Shown here piece after piece: positions 1-8,047 of a DNA stretch of 64,000 nucleotides. A program made the position numbers and the translations under genes. The stretch is from a virus. The stretch covers positions 1 to 64,000 of the IMG/VR virus record IMGVR_UViG_3300021513_000001, one strand, 5' to 3'. The first letter of the stretch is position 1; each line of letters opens with the position of its first letter. Under the pieces are notes generated by a model. The model saw nothing but the letters and a program-made list of their open reading frames with translations. It was not told the DNA's origin and did no database searches.

Positions 1-28
1 AGTTGAAATTGAAAACACAGTTTTTCAT
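1..28 (-). CDS. Start of a gene running off the left edge
   Basis: An ATG at 26-28 opens a minus-strand frame of nine visible codons (MKNCVFNFN) that leaves the window. The sigma-54-type promoter at 64-80 would start transcription near position 52, so a gene start just downstream is expected. AGGA abuts the ATG with no spacer; a GTG at 16-18 in another frame has better spacing to it, so the true start and frame are uncertain. Nothing can be said about function. Confidence 0.3.
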
Positions 29-63
29 TCCTGTCGAATTCTATCAACTCGTGCTATTAGTTT

Positions 64-80
64 ATGCAATTAACATGCCA
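64..80 (-). promoter_or_regulatory. Sigma-54-type -24/-12 promoter (site 1)
   Basis: The minus strand reads TGGCATGTTAATTGCAT. GG and GC are separated by exactly 10 bases, as required for RpoN holoenzyme. Transcription would begin about 12 bases past the GC, near 52, and run off the left edge. It lies in the 121-base gap after the HAD-like gene. It is one of six matching sites in the window, all on the minus strand. Confidence 0.72.
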
Positions 81-121
81 AATATTGTCGCCTCGTATTC
101 AAAGGCTAAAGCTCCTTGGTT

Positions 122-625
122 TTACGGTAGTTTTTGATAAAATTTATATCTAAGAATTATTTCTTGAAACAAAACTTTATACAACTCATAAATTACACCA
201 GTACCGCCATTAGCTGATAAAACCGTTGCAATCTCTTTAACCTCGTAGAAAGCATCTTTTGGGCAAAATGAATTAGGAATTAACCTAACACATGGCAAAT
301 CTAACAAGTCATCCCCAACGTAAATACATTCATCAGGCATTGTACTTCTTTCTCTTAATATTTGTTTTAACATTTTCTTTTTATTTTTTGAACAATAAAA
401 TTTAAATCCTTTTTTCTTAAACACGCCTCTATTTATATGTTCTTCGCTAGACAAAATAATGATATTAAAAAATTCACGAAGCTTAGATAAAGATTTAAAA
501 TCTTTATCTAAAAAATTTTTCGATATAATACTTCCATCGCATTTATAAGCACCTTTACCGTCGGTAAACACGCCATCAACACTTAAAACTATTAATTTTA
601 TATTTGAATATTTTGTTTTATCCAT
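122..625 (-). CDS. KdsC-like HAD-family protein lacking the nucleophile Asp
   Basis: This 167-residue protein matches the KdsC/CMAS group of C0-type HAD phosphatases, which act on 3-deoxy-octulosonate 8-phosphate or nonulosonate 9-phosphate. Motif I is recognisable at residues 14-22 (LSVDGVFTD), followed by a GDD-LLDLP motif IV near residue 104 and a GGTG segment near residue 140. Family members carry DxDGV in motif I; here the first Asp, the phospho-acceptor, is Ser15 (codon AGT), while Asp17 is kept. The protein is therefore probably inactive as a classical phosphatase, or has another role such as binding or regulation. The length is normal for the family. The ATG directly follows the stop of the upstream gene. 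It lies downstream of the lysis genes and may relate to the sugar cluster at 2320-14572. Confidence 0.75.
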   Translation of the reverse strand: MDKTKYSNIKLIVLSVDGVFTDGKGAYKCDGSIISKNFLDKDFKSLSKLREFFNIIILSSEEHINRGVFKKKGFKFYCSKNKKKMLKQILRERSTMPDECIYVGDDLLDLPCVRLIPNSFCPKDAFYEVKEIATVLSANGGTGVIYELYKVLFQEIILRYKFYQKLP

Positions 626-946
626 TTACAAATTTAAACCTTCTAAAATCGAATAATTAACTAAAGAACAGGTTTTAAGATTTGTCAAAGTATCTGCATC
701 ATCTATGCCACAATACTGTGCCCACCCACAAGTTATAGAATCTATTATCTCGTATTTTTTTATCTTTTTATTTTTCAACCACATATAGCATAAAAATTTA
801 CCATCTTCAGCATCAAAAAATATTGTTATTACTTTTAATTGTTTAAATTCTTTTAAAAGTTTTTCAACATTTTTATTTTCTATTACTAAAAATTTAACTA
901 TGTCTTTGATAAATTCTTCTAAATCATCATACAATACTAGTTCCAT
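626..946 (-). CDS. Hypothetical protein, 106 residues
   Basis: No family is recognised. The start is taken as the ATG at 946 because GGAG sits seven bases upstream; an in-frame TTG four codons earlier overlaps that ribosome binding site. The N-terminal half is acidic then lysine-rich and likely helical, and the middle has a beta-type stretch (ITIFFDAEDGKFLCYMWL). It is followed without a gap by the HAD-like gene and preceded by the small holin candidate, so it is co-transcribed with the lysis genes. Confidence 0.6.
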   Translation of the reverse strand: MELVLYDDLEEFIKDIVKFLVIENKNVEKLLKEFKQLKVITIFFDAEDGKFLCYMWLKNKKIKKYEIIDSITCGWAQYCGIDDADTLTNLKTCSLVNYSILEGLNL

Positions 947-965
947 AATTTGCTCCAACCAACAA

Positions 966-1220
966 CTAAACGGTTCTTTTTCTTTTAGATGTTATTTTTT
1001 TACTAGTATTATATCTACCAGGAACAAGTTTATTCAAGCTATTAACCAATAACGTATAAACCCTATCATCTTTAGTGCTTTTTGTAACTTTTGCAATAGC
1101 CTTTAATACTGCTAAAACAGCACCAATAGTTATTGGATTGCTAGTTACGAATACACTGACATACGTAATAGCGTCTATTAAATACTGATCAACGTTTGGA
1201 ATCATTTCTGGTGTAACCAT
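966..1220 (-). CDS. Small membrane-type protein, holin candidate
   Basis: This 84-residue protein has one hydrophobic stretch at about residues 19-44 (ITYVSVFVTSNPITIGAVL and following), then a K-x-T-K-x-T-K-D-D segment and a basic tail ending KRKRTV. Small proteins with one or two membrane segments and a charged tail next to an endolysin gene are often holins, which permeabilise the inner membrane. Here the gene lies five bases after the lysozyme gene and has a strong ribosome binding site (AGGAG). Only one short membrane segment is visible, so the assignment rests mainly on context. Confidence 0.45.
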   Translation of the reverse strand: MVTPEMIPNVDQYLIDAITYVSVFVTSNPITIGAVLAVLKAIAKVTKSTKDDRVYTLLVNSLNKLVPGRYNTSKKITSKRKRTV

Positions 1221-1225
1221 TTTTT

Positions 1226-1627
1226 TTATCTCCTATTTCCTTTCATTTTTCTTGATAATTTTCGTGCTCTTGATTTGTAGCATCTTGCCCATTGACTATC
1301 AAGCATTTCTTCTGCAGCCGCCTCAAAATTTTTAGCACGTATATATCTTATAGTTTTTTTAAACTTAAACAACCCAGCAACCCCCATTTGATATGCCATT
1401 TCTATTAATACTTCTTTGACATTTTCTGGTAAATCAGCCCAGACATTGGAAAGCCTTCTTTGTAATCTTTTTTTAATTATAGAAACTCTATTTTCAAGAA
1501 TTAACTCCGCCTCTTTTCTACTAATAGGAAGCCTACAGCCGTATCCTATAGTAAGTTTCCCTCTCACACATTTATAAGGCATTCCTCTAAAACCTTCATT
1601 TCTTTTTAAAGACTTTATTAATTCCAT
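1226..1627 (-). CDS. GH24 lysozyme (T4-type endolysin)
   Basis: This 133-residue protein is a GH24 muramidase that cleaves the beta-1,4 bond between N-acetylmuramic acid and N-acetylglucosamine. The catalytic positions fall at exactly T4 numbering: Glu11 in NEGF, Cys20 where T4 has Asp20, and Thr26 in LTIGYG. GH24 enzymes are known to use Glu-8aa-(Asp/Cys)-5aa-Thr, so the Cys form is a natural variant. There is no signal peptide, so it would need a holin to reach peptidoglycan; the candidate gene follows at 966-1220. The C-terminus is strongly basic (KSRARKLSRKMKGNRR), and the protein is about 30 residues shorter than T4 lysozyme. Confidence 0.9.
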   Translation of the reverse strand: MELIKSLKRNEGFRGMPYKCVRGKLTIGYGCRLPISRKEAELILENRVSIIKKRLQRRLSNVWADLPENVKEVLIEMAYQMGVAGLFKFKKTIRYIRAKNFEAAAEEMLDSQWARCYKSRARKLSRKMKGNRR

Positions 1628-1649
1628 GCAAATCTCTAACTATAATTAA

Positions 1650-2108
1650 CTATTTTCCATATTTAAAAAACACATCGGGGTGTTTAATTAAAAGAAAATT
1701 GTTTAAATTTGTCCATTTTCCGTCTATAACAATAAAAATATCTGCCAACATTCTACCATAGCGTCCGTATTTATGTTCTCTAAAAAAAAGTACAACGTGT
1801 TTATTTAAAACCAAAGTACTTGTTATTTTCTTTGCTTTTTTTCCTCTATTTATTACTTCATCTATTGTTATATTGTAAGTTTTTGCCTGTTTGTACGCCC
1901 TAGGAAACCTACGAGATTCAAAAGAATCTATAGTATTTAATCTAATTGTAGATCTGCCTCTAAATACACATTCAGCTTTAATAGTATCCCCATCTATTAC
2001 TTTTGTTACCGTACAAATATCTGCACAATCAGTACAAAGTTCTGATGAATTAGCAGGAACAACAAATAAAAACAAAACAAAAACTAATAAAATAAATATT
2101 TTTTTCAT
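1650..2108 (-). CDS. Exported thermonuclease-like (SNase) protein
   Basis: This 152-residue protein has a signal peptide (MKK then a hydrophobic core, with likely cleavage after residue 20-22) and a staphylococcal-nuclease OB-fold domain. Catalytic features are present: the DGDT segment at 39-42, Arg56 and Glu64 in RLNTID-x2-E, and Arg119 in YGRML. Such enzymes hydrolyse DNA and RNA with calcium. Secretion implies action in the periplasm or outside the cell, for example on released host DNA or on DNA of competing phages. It is in the lysis operon immediately before the lysozyme gene. Cys25, Cys28 and Cys32 just after the signal peptide could form disulfides. Confidence 0.87.
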   Translation of the reverse strand: MKKIFILLVFVLFLFVVPANSSELCTDCADICTVTKVIDGDTIKAECVFRGRSTIRLNTIDSFESRRFPRAYKQAKTYNITIDEVINRGKKAKKITSTLVLNKHVVLFFREHKYGRYGRMLADIFIVIDGKWTNLNNFLLIKHPDVFFKYGK

Positions 2109-2123
2109 GACTATTTTCTCTTA

Positions 2124-2330
2124 CTAATTAGGTTGTGTCTCAGCAAAATACGTCCCACAAATAGGGCACTCATACCATAAAACATCTACATCATCATATT
2201 TTAACACCGCATCCGGATGTGCCCAACGGCCTTTACCATCACAAGGTGTTTCTTTGGTACATATTTTTCGTTTATTTTGTTTTATTTTTTTTTTTTCATA
2301 CAAATATTTTATGCAATAATTATGCCACAT
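2124..2330 (-). CDS. Small Cys-rich protein, zinc-binding candidate
   Basis: This 68-residue protein has CxxxxxC then a C-P-I-C-G knuckle near the C-terminus, with a GRWAHPDAV segment between them, suggesting a small zinc-binding fold. The only in-frame ATG is at 2330, overlapping the end of the upstream glycosyltransferase gene by 11 bases. Its first codons (W-H-N-Y-C-I) coincide with a sigma-54-type promoter at 2311-2327, so messages from that promoter would lack this start; translation would depend on read-through from upstream or on a TTG near 2303. The ribosome binding site is weak. Function unknown. Confidence 0.55.
   Translation of the reverse strand: MWHNYCIKYLYEKKKIKQNKRKICTKETPCDGKGRWAHPDAVLKYDDVDVLWYECPICGTYFAETQPN
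2311..2327 (-). promoter_or_regulatory. Sigma-54-type -24/-12 promoter (site 2), lysis operon
   Basis: The minus strand reads TGGCATAATTATTGCAT, with GG and GC separated by 10 bases. The site lies inside the first codons of the 68-residue gene. The predicted start point near 2302 would give a message encoding the exported nuclease, lysozyme, holin candidate and the genes downstream, so it could time lysis. Confidence 0.68.
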
Positions 2331-3222
2331 TCTTTTTTAAAAAATCAAGAATACCGGCAACTCTAAAAGATACATCATGCTCTTTTTTACACCTGTTAGC
2401 TGCATTTACTCCTATTTCTGTTAACAGGTCTGCATTTTTTAAATAATAATTTAATTTTTCTTTTAAATCTTTTTTGTTTTTATATGTTAAAATTTCTTTA
2501 TCTTTTTCAAATACTTTAAAAACCTCATCTCTTTCTCTTGTTATAACCGGAGTAGCACAGGCTGAATACTCAAACATTCTATGTGCTAAAGGTGAAAAAA
2601 AATCCTGTATATCTAAACCTATTTTACTTCTGTTAATTACATTAAGAAATTCACTACCTGTTATTGCTTTATGTGTATAACTTGCACTAAACCATCCCGA
2701 ACCGTAAACCTGTAAATTACAACTTACAGTGTTATTTATATCTTTAACTATTTCAAGGCGTTCCTTTTTATTCTTAAATCTTGGATGTAAACCACACCCA
2801 ATTAAAGAAACATCTATATCTTTTTTTAAATATAAATTTTTGTGATACTTAAAATCACAAGCTGTTTGATTATAGTGTACTGGTATTACTGTTTTATACT
2901 TTTCAAAAGTCTCATAATGATTTGTTACATAAACGTCATAACTTTTAAATCTTTCCGAAGAAAAATAATAAGGATCACTAAAACCAAAACCAATAATTGG
3001 AATTTTAATTTGTTTTTTAATACCATAAGGAAGTACTAAACCAGAATGAGATAACCAAATTTGATCTGGGTTCAATCTATCAATTAAATTTAAAACACTT
3101 ATAATTTTACTTTTATCTACCCAAATAATATCATATCCCTTATTTTTGACTTCTTCATATATAGATCTCTTTGTACCATAAGTATTAAAGGTATATTTAT
3201 CAGTAAAATATAATATTTTCAT
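2320..3222 (-). CDS. Glycosyltransferase, GT-B type with CgeB-like C-terminal half
   Basis: This 300-residue protein begins at the ATG at 3222 ([10 protein letters not shown]), which has AGGAG nine bases upstream and overlaps the acetyltransferase stop as ATGA; an earlier in-frame start adds 13 residues but lies inside the neighbour. The C-terminal half has the pattern of GT-B enzymes of the Glyco_trans_1_2/CgeB type: a VSLIG-type strand, a region with [21 protein letters not shown] for the nucleotide-sugar site, then [11 protein letters not shown]. It probably transfers a sugar from an NDP-sugar to a glycan or protein acceptor in the cytoplasm. The sugar is unknown. Confidence 0.75.
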   Translation of the reverse strand: MKILYFTDKYTFNTYGTKRSIYEEVKNKGYDIIWVDKSKIISVLNLIDRLNPDQIWLSHSGLVLPYGIKKQIKIPIIGFGFSDPYYFSSERFKSYDVYVTNHYETFEKYKTVIPVHYNQTACDFKYHKNLYLKKDIDVSLIGCGLHPRFKNKKERLEIVKDINNTVSCNLQVYGSGWFSASYTHKAITGSEFLNVINRSKIGLDIQDFFSPLAHRMFEYSACATPVITRERDEVFKVFEKDKEILTYKNKKDLKEKLNYYLKNADLLTEIGVNAANRCKKEHDVSFRVAGILDFLKKNVA

Positions 3223-3704
3223 ACACGTTCTCCTATTTTCCTTACTGGATTCCCTGCCCAAATTCCATAATCAGGAATATTTTTTGTAACAACACTTCCG
3301 GCCCCTATAACACACCCATTTCCTATTTTAACACCACCACACACAACAGTATTTGCACCGATCCACACGTCACTACCTATTATAACATGTTTTGGTATAT
3401 TTTTTTGTTTCATTATAAGTTGATTAATTGCTACTCCATGATCTTGTGCATATATATGAACATTTGGACTAAATAAAACATTGTCTCCTATTTCTATTCC
3501 TCCCATACCGTGCATAACACAATAATAACCTATACTTACGTTATTACCTATGTTTATTATTCCTGTACAGGTTCTTATAACACAATTATGCATTATTCTT
3601 ACATTGTTACCAAGTATTATTTTCCCACCGTGTTCTTTAAAACCAACATAAGCATCAGGTGATATATTACAGTTATTGCCTTGAATTAAATTTGCCGTAA
3701 TCAT
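3219..3704 (-). CDS. Hexapeptide-repeat O-acetyltransferase
   Basis: This 161-residue protein is a left-handed beta-helix acyltransferase (WbbJ/LacA type). Hexapeptide-type repeats run through nearly the whole chain (for example [37 protein letters not shown]), and an AQDHG segment near residue 88 supplies the likely catalytic His. The [10 protein letters not shown] ending is typical. The enzyme would acetylate a sugar hydroxyl using acetyl-CoA. It overlaps both neighbours by four bases (ATGA type), so it is translationally coupled with the methyltransferase and the glycosyltransferase. Confidence 0.88.
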   Translation of the reverse strand: MITANLIQGNNCNISPDAYVGFKEHGGKIILGNNVRIMHNCVIRTCTGIINIGNNVSIGYYCVMHGMGGIEIGDNVLFSPNVHIYAQDHGVAINQLIMKQKNIPKHVIIGSDVWIGANTVVCGGVKIGNGCVIGAGSVVTKNIPDYGIWAGNPVRKIGERV

Positions 3705-4396
3705 TTTTTTATGTATAAATTCTCATCTATTTTTTTAAATAATTTGTTTAAAATAGTAACGCCTTCTTTTTTCCATAAACTTATCGAATGTGCAAAATGT
3801 CCAGATGATGGTTTAATTTTTCTACTCACCTCTAAAAATAATTTACCATTTTGTTTAATAGATAAGCATATCCTTTCAAATTCCTTTAAGGGGTTATAAA
3901 CATGTTCTAATACATCTGAACAAATAATTACATCATATTTGTTTTTTGGTAATACAGAATCATGATAAAACACATTGACTTTAAATCCACGTTTTTTAAT
4001 TCTTGCTCTAGCAAATTTTAATAGCGGACCTTTCACATCAAGAATATCTACATCATTTCCATTTTCCAACAAAGCAATAGCGTGTGTACCAACGCCGCTT
4101 CCAAAATCCAAACACTCTTTGTTTGACGTATCATTTATTAGTTTTTTAAGCGTCGCTCCTCTACGCATCACACTTGTAAACATCATAGTTTTTAAATATG
4201 CATCCAAATCTAAATAATTATATTCTTGATACAAAGATAAGAAATCTTTCTCTGTCTCAATAACCCCTTTTTCATTAAATATTCTAATAGAATCTGGTGT
4301 ACAAATACTAAGTTGTTGTATATAATTCAAGGGTTTATTTAATATTTCCGCCAATTCTAAATCCCTCTCTTTTTGTGTTTCTTTTAATATGGCCAT
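3701..4396 (-). CDS. Class I SAM-dependent methyltransferase
   Basis: This 231-residue protein has a Rossmann methyltransferase core: motif [12 protein letters not shown] near residues 93-103, acidic motif II VDILD, and motif [13 protein letters not shown] near residue 155, the usual pattern of Methyltransf_11/25 enzymes acting on small molecules or sugars. The N-terminal 85 residues are extra and may bind substrate. It sits between a radical SAM gene and the acetyltransferase in the glycan cluster, so a sugar or modified sugar is the most likely substrate. Confidence 0.85.
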   Translation of the reverse strand: MAILKETQKERDLELAEILNKPLNYIQQLSICTPDSIRIFNEKGVIETEKDFLSLYQEYNYLDLDAYLKTMMFTSVMRRGATLKKLINDTSNKECLDFGSGVGTHAIALLENGNDVDILDVKGPLLKFARARIKKRGFKVNVFYHDSVLPKNKYDVIICSDVLEHVYNPLKEFERICLSIKQNGKLFLEVSRKIKPSSGHFAHSISLWKKEGVTILNKLFKKIDENLYIKK

Positions 4397-4399
4397 TAT

Positions 4400-5674
4400 T
4401 TATCCTTTATTAACTTTACCTGTAGCTTGTATCCACTTTCTAAAATATTCAGATTCTTCTTGAAATTCTTCAAGACTTCTATCTCTAATTTTAATGAGGG
4501 GTTTTAATTTATTAACACCATCTGGACCAAAAAAATAAAAATTATAATCATTAAGATCTCTACTAAGAATTTCTATATTATACTTCAATGGGTTATACCA
4601 TACATCACATCCTGGAATTGGAACAAAAGAAGTACATGCAATAATATCATAAGGCACTTCCTGTAAATATTTAATATTAATAGGTACGGTGTGTTTTGTT
4701 TGACCGGGCGTTCTTATCATAAATAATATTCTTGTTTTTAAACCAACCTTAGCACATATTTCTAACGCCCTGACATTATCTTTTGCGGTAGTTTTCTTGT
4801 TTAATATTTTTAAAACATTATCATCAAAACTTTCAACACCAAAAGAAGCCTCAACACATCCAGCATCATACATAATTTTAGCCATATCTTCATCAAATGG
4901 GTTTACTCTACAAGATATTCGCCATACAACATCAAGACTTTTAATTTTTTTACACACACTTTCAACATGTTGGCGACTCGCCGTAAACATGTCGTCTGAA
5001 AACCTAAATTGTGTTATTCCAAAATTATCTATCACTTCACGCATTTCATCATATATTGATTGGGCAGTTCTATATCTTACTTTTCTATATGTGAATTTAG
5101 AAGCACAACAAAAAGCACAAGAAAAAGGACAGCCCCTTGAAGTCAAAATTATTGTACTACCACCCTCACGATAGTTTTTATTAAAGATAAAAATATTTCC
5201 GCCTTGAAAATCTAATAAATGTCTTGCTGGTAAAGGAATAGTATTAAGATCTTTTACAGGTTCCCCCTGATAAACTTGTTGTAATTTGTTTTTCTTTATA
5301 TCCTTAATAATATTTAAAATAGTTATTTCTCCCTCACCCACACAAATAGAATCTACTACTTTAAAATCTACAAACTCTTTCGATATAGTACCTGGACCAC
5401 CAAGAACTACTTTGGCATTGGGATATTTAATTTTTATCAATTTTGAAAACTCATTAGCAACAGGTAACTCAAGACAGGTAGTTGTTATTCCATACATATC
5501 TGCTTCAGAAAGATCTTCTATGGCTGTTTTCTTAGAATAAGAAGAATAATTTTTTATCTCTACGTCTATATCGTTTTGTTCTAATACTGCAGCCAAATAC
5601 ATTAACCCTAAAGGCGCTTGCGCATCGGGTTGGTTTAAAAAATCATGTGGTAAATAAATAAAAACTACTTTCAT
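4400..5674 (-). CDS. B12-binding-domain radical SAM enzyme
   Basis: This 424-residue protein has an N-terminal cobalamin-binding-like Rossmann domain (residues 1-125, with VVLGGPG near 89-95) and a radical SAM domain with the 4Fe-4S motif Cys182-x3-Cys186-x2-Cys189. The cobalamin-His loop DxHxxG is not seen, as in many BchE-like members. Such enzymes carry out methylations, ring closures or other radical reactions. Its place beside a methyltransferase, a pyruvyltransferase and glycosyltransferases suggests modification of an unusual sugar or lipid carrier. A good ribosome binding site (GAGG) precedes the ATG. The exact reaction cannot be inferred. Confidence 0.88.
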   Translation of the reverse strand: MKVVFIYLPHDFLNQPDAQAPLGLMYLAAVLEQNDIDVEIKNYSSYSKKTAIEDLSEADMYGITTTCLELPVANEFSKLIKIKYPNAKVVLGGPGTISKEFVDFKVVDSICVGEGEITILNIIKDIKKNKLQQVYQGEPVKDLNTIPLPARHLLDFQGGNIFIFNKNYREGGSTIILTSRGCPFSCAFCCASKFTYRKVRYRTAQSIYDEMREVIDNFGITQFRFSDDMFTASRQHVESVCKKIKSLDVVWRISCRVNPFDEDMAKIMYDAGCVEASFGVESFDDNVLKILNKKTTAKDNVRALEICAKVGLKTRILFMIRTPGQTKHTVPINIKYLQEVPYDIIACTSFVPIPGCDVWYNPLKYNIEILSRDLNDYNFYFFGPDGVNKLKPLIKIRDRSLEEFQEESEYFRKWIQATGKVNKG

Positions 5675-5677
5675 GTT

Positions 5678-6448
5678 TTACCTCGCTACTTTTTTAAAAG
5701 GACAAACATTATACAATCTATCTATATCTATATCAAGAACATAATCTTTAAATTTATCATAAACCTGTTGTAATGTAGTATTTTCATTAATCACTAGTGG
5801 TAACTTTTCTTCTCTGTGTACAGACTCAAAGTAATCTCTAAATTTAAAACCATTACCCTTTACCTTAGAAGACAATTCAATCCATATTGAGGGTATATTA
5901 TAAGCATCAGAGACTATGATACCGTGTAAAGAACTCGACGCTATTAACTCACAACTACAAACTTTATCAACAAAAACATTAATATCTTCCTGAATATCTA
6001 TAATTAAAATATCAGAAATTCCTCTAAATTTATTTAAAAATTCAGAATTTTTATCTATAAAATGAGGAATAACCCCCAATTTATATTTTTTCTTAACACT
6101 AACAGGTGTATAAAATCTCGGATAAAGTAAAACTGGATCACCATAAACGTTACAAGTATACCCCTGCTCTTTTAATTTTTTAATAGTAAGTGGCCCCCTT
6201 ACTGCGTAAATTTCCTTTGGTTTATATATAATTTTACTCGATTCTGTAATAAAACCAGGCCCCCATATAATAGAATAAGGATCTGCTCTTTGAAGAATAC
6301 TGCCAACTATTAAATAAACATCTTTTTTTTCAATGTTTTCAAAAGACATACCTACAGCTTTAGGTTTAATTCCTGATATGCATTCAAATAAAATAGGACC
6401 TATTTTGTCCCCCCAATTATTTAATTTACTATGATGTTTAACAAACAT
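5678..6448 (-). CDS. Polysaccharide pyruvyltransferase-like protein
   Basis: This 256-residue protein resembles the WcaK/AmsJ/CsaB family (PF04230), which puts a ketal-pyruvate from phosphoenolpyruvate on sugars of exopolysaccharides or cell-wall polymers. Visible features are the N-terminal NNWGDKIGP segment, a VRGPLT stretch, YGDPVLLYPRF near residue 105, and the diagnostic SSSLHGIIVSDAYNIPSIW near residues 172-190. Some members of this fold transfer other groups, so the product is tentative. It is shorter than typical cellular members (300-400 residues). It is four bases upstream of the radical SAM gene. Confidence 0.82.
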   Translation of the reverse strand: MFVKHHSKLNNWGDKIGPILFECISGIKPKAVGMSFENIEKKDVYLIVGSILQRADPYSIIWGPGFITESSKIIYKPKEIYAVRGPLTIKKLKEQGYTCNVYGDPVLLYPRFYTPVSVKKKYKLGVIPHFIDKNSEFLNKFRGISDILIIDIQEDINVFVDKVCSCELIASSSLHGIIVSDAYNIPSIWIELSSKVKGNGFKFRDYFESVHREEKLPLVINENTTLQQVYDKFKDYVLDIDIDRLYNVCPFKKVAR

Positions 6449-6482
6449 TTCTATGTGTTATATCTTTATTTTATTTTTTTTT

Positions 6483-7115
6483 CTAATACTGTATAAAATT
6501 AAATTTTATTGGCTTTTTTAACCCTTTAAGCTCTAACCATTTTCTACCAATATCTTTAACAATAATATTCTTACCAACTGTTATAATATTTTTCTTAGTA
6601 AATTTTTCTGCAAACCTACTACTCCTCAACTGTACTTCAGGATTCTTACTAACATCTAATTTTCCAGCAAAAACTTTATATAAATCATATTTCCAAACAC
6701 TCGGGCTAAGGGCAAGTTTAGTATACCTAGTAGTATAGGCTCTTAAAATTACCTCCAATGCCCCCGTCTTATCAAACAAATTAAATATGTTATTAATATT
6801 TATTTTTTCAAGTAATACCCAATCATCTTCAAGCTGAAAAATATAAGGTGTTTCTGCGCTAGACCAACACCAATTAACTGCATCTGTAAAATTTGGTTGT
6901 TTAGGCAATCTATAAATTACATTATTAAAATATTTTTTTGCTACTGCTAAAGTATTTTGTTGTAATTTACTATTAGGTACAGGATCTATATTAATATATA
7001 AAATACATTTAGATATATTTATACCTTCTATATTAGTAAAAAAAGATTTATACGTCTGCTCTAATATTTCTGGTCTAGATAACGCTGTTGTCGTAAATGC
7101 CATTTTGTTACACAT
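6483..7115 (-). CDS. GT-A-fold glycosyltransferase, short
   Basis: This 210-residue protein resembles family-2-type glycosyltransferases: TTTALSRPEILEQTYKSF at the N-terminus, an FTDAVNWCW segment, and a DxD-like metal-binding motif LEDDW near residue 97. The acceptor-binding C-terminal half is short. The ATG overlaps the stop of the upstream glycosyltransferase by one base, and a second in-frame ATG lies four codons later. The donor and acceptor sugars are unknown. Confidence 0.72.
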   Translation of the reverse strand: MCNKMAFTTTALSRPEILEQTYKSFFTNIEGINISKCILYINIDPVPNSKLQQNTLAVAKKYFNNVIYRLPKQPNFTDAVNWCWSSAETPYIFQLEDDWVLLEKININNIFNLFDKTGALEVILRAYTTRYTKLALSPSVWKYDLYKVFAGKLDVSKNPEVQLRSSRFAEKFTKKNIITVGKNIIVKDIGRKWLELKGLKKPIKFNFIQY

Positions 7116-8047
7116 TACATCTGCTCAATACATTTAATAAATTTTTGCATATTTGTCTTTCTATTTCCTATTTTATTAACAATAAGTTTTTGCATATTAT
7201 TAATTAACGACCAATCAGGATTTTCTATCAATTTTACTGCATTATCTAAATTACCAAATTTATATATCATAGCTGTATCACCAAAGGCATAATCTAATAC
7301 CATACCATTTGTCTTTATGTTATTACAAACAATTAAACAACCACATAATGCAGCCTCCATTGCTACATTAAAAAGACCTTCAAGTTCAGTAGGGGCAAAC
7401 CATATGTGACATGAACTGTACAAATCAACTAGTTGTTCGTGTGTAGGAGAACAAACAAAATAATCAAGAAAAGAATCTTTACGCATCTCTGTACCAAACC
7501 CTACATATTCATAATTTTTAGACCCTAACGCTTCGGCCAATTTAATAAAATCTACCCATCTTTTTGTGGGTTTTTTTTGATACAAACACCCAATTCTTAT
7601 TTTGTTTTTTGGTCTAAAATTTCTATCTTCCCACTGTTCGATATCTACTCCTTGGTGGATAACTACAGATTCGACACCAAGTTTTTTTAATTTTCTTTGT
7701 AATCCATATGAATTTGTTATATTAAACAGCCCAGAATTATAACCTGCAATTAATTCTTGTTCTTTCATTACCCAAGTCTCAAAACCTCTAATATAATAGG
7801 CTTTTTTTGGTACATTGGCTTGTAATGTGCTTTGCACTGTCGTACACGCTGTTGCTACTATGACATCCAAATTTTCTGGTATATAATTAATAACAGACTT
7901 ATGCTCAAACCACGTAAAATTGTCTACAGTTGCTACTATATCACATTTGTGGCCTAAATCTTCTAAAACTTTAGCACACATAATAGTTGTTTTCGAGCCG
8001 CCGCTATTTCCAAGTCCGCTATTTAAACAATTAAACGCCAAGTACAT
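7115..8047 (-). CDS. GT4-type (GT-B) glycosyltransferase
   Basis: This 310-residue protein has an N-terminal glycine-rich acceptor loop (GLGNSGGSKTTI) typical of GT-B enzymes and the retaining GT4 signature APTELEGLFNVAMEAALCG (E-x7-E) near residues 218-236, which binds the nucleotide sugar. The AAGGGA ribosome binding site precedes the ATG at 8047, and the start overlaps the next upstream glycosyltransferase gene by 17 bases. It is a cytoplasmic enzyme of the glycan cluster. Confidence 0.85.
   Translation of the reverse strand: MYLAFNCLNSGLGNSGGSKTTIMCAKVLEDLGHKCDIVATVDNFTWFEHKSVINYIPENLDVIVATACTTVQSTLQANVPKKAYYIRGFETWVMKEQELIAGYNSGLFNITNSYGLQRKLKKLGVESVVIHQGVDIEQWEDRNFRPKNKIRIGCLYQKKPTKRWVDFIKLAEALGSKNYEYVGFGTEMRKDSFLDYFVCSPTHEQLVDLYSSCHIWFAPTELEGLFNVAMEAALCGCLIVCNNIKTNGMVLDYAFGDTAMIYKFGNLDNAVKLIENPDWSLINNMQKLIVNKIGNRKTNMQKFIKCIEQM

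Noticed and set aside
4797-5174. Plus-strand frame of 125 codons opposite the radical SAM gene
   Set aside because: No ribosome binding site, no neighbours on that strand, and the minus-strand product is a clear enzyme.
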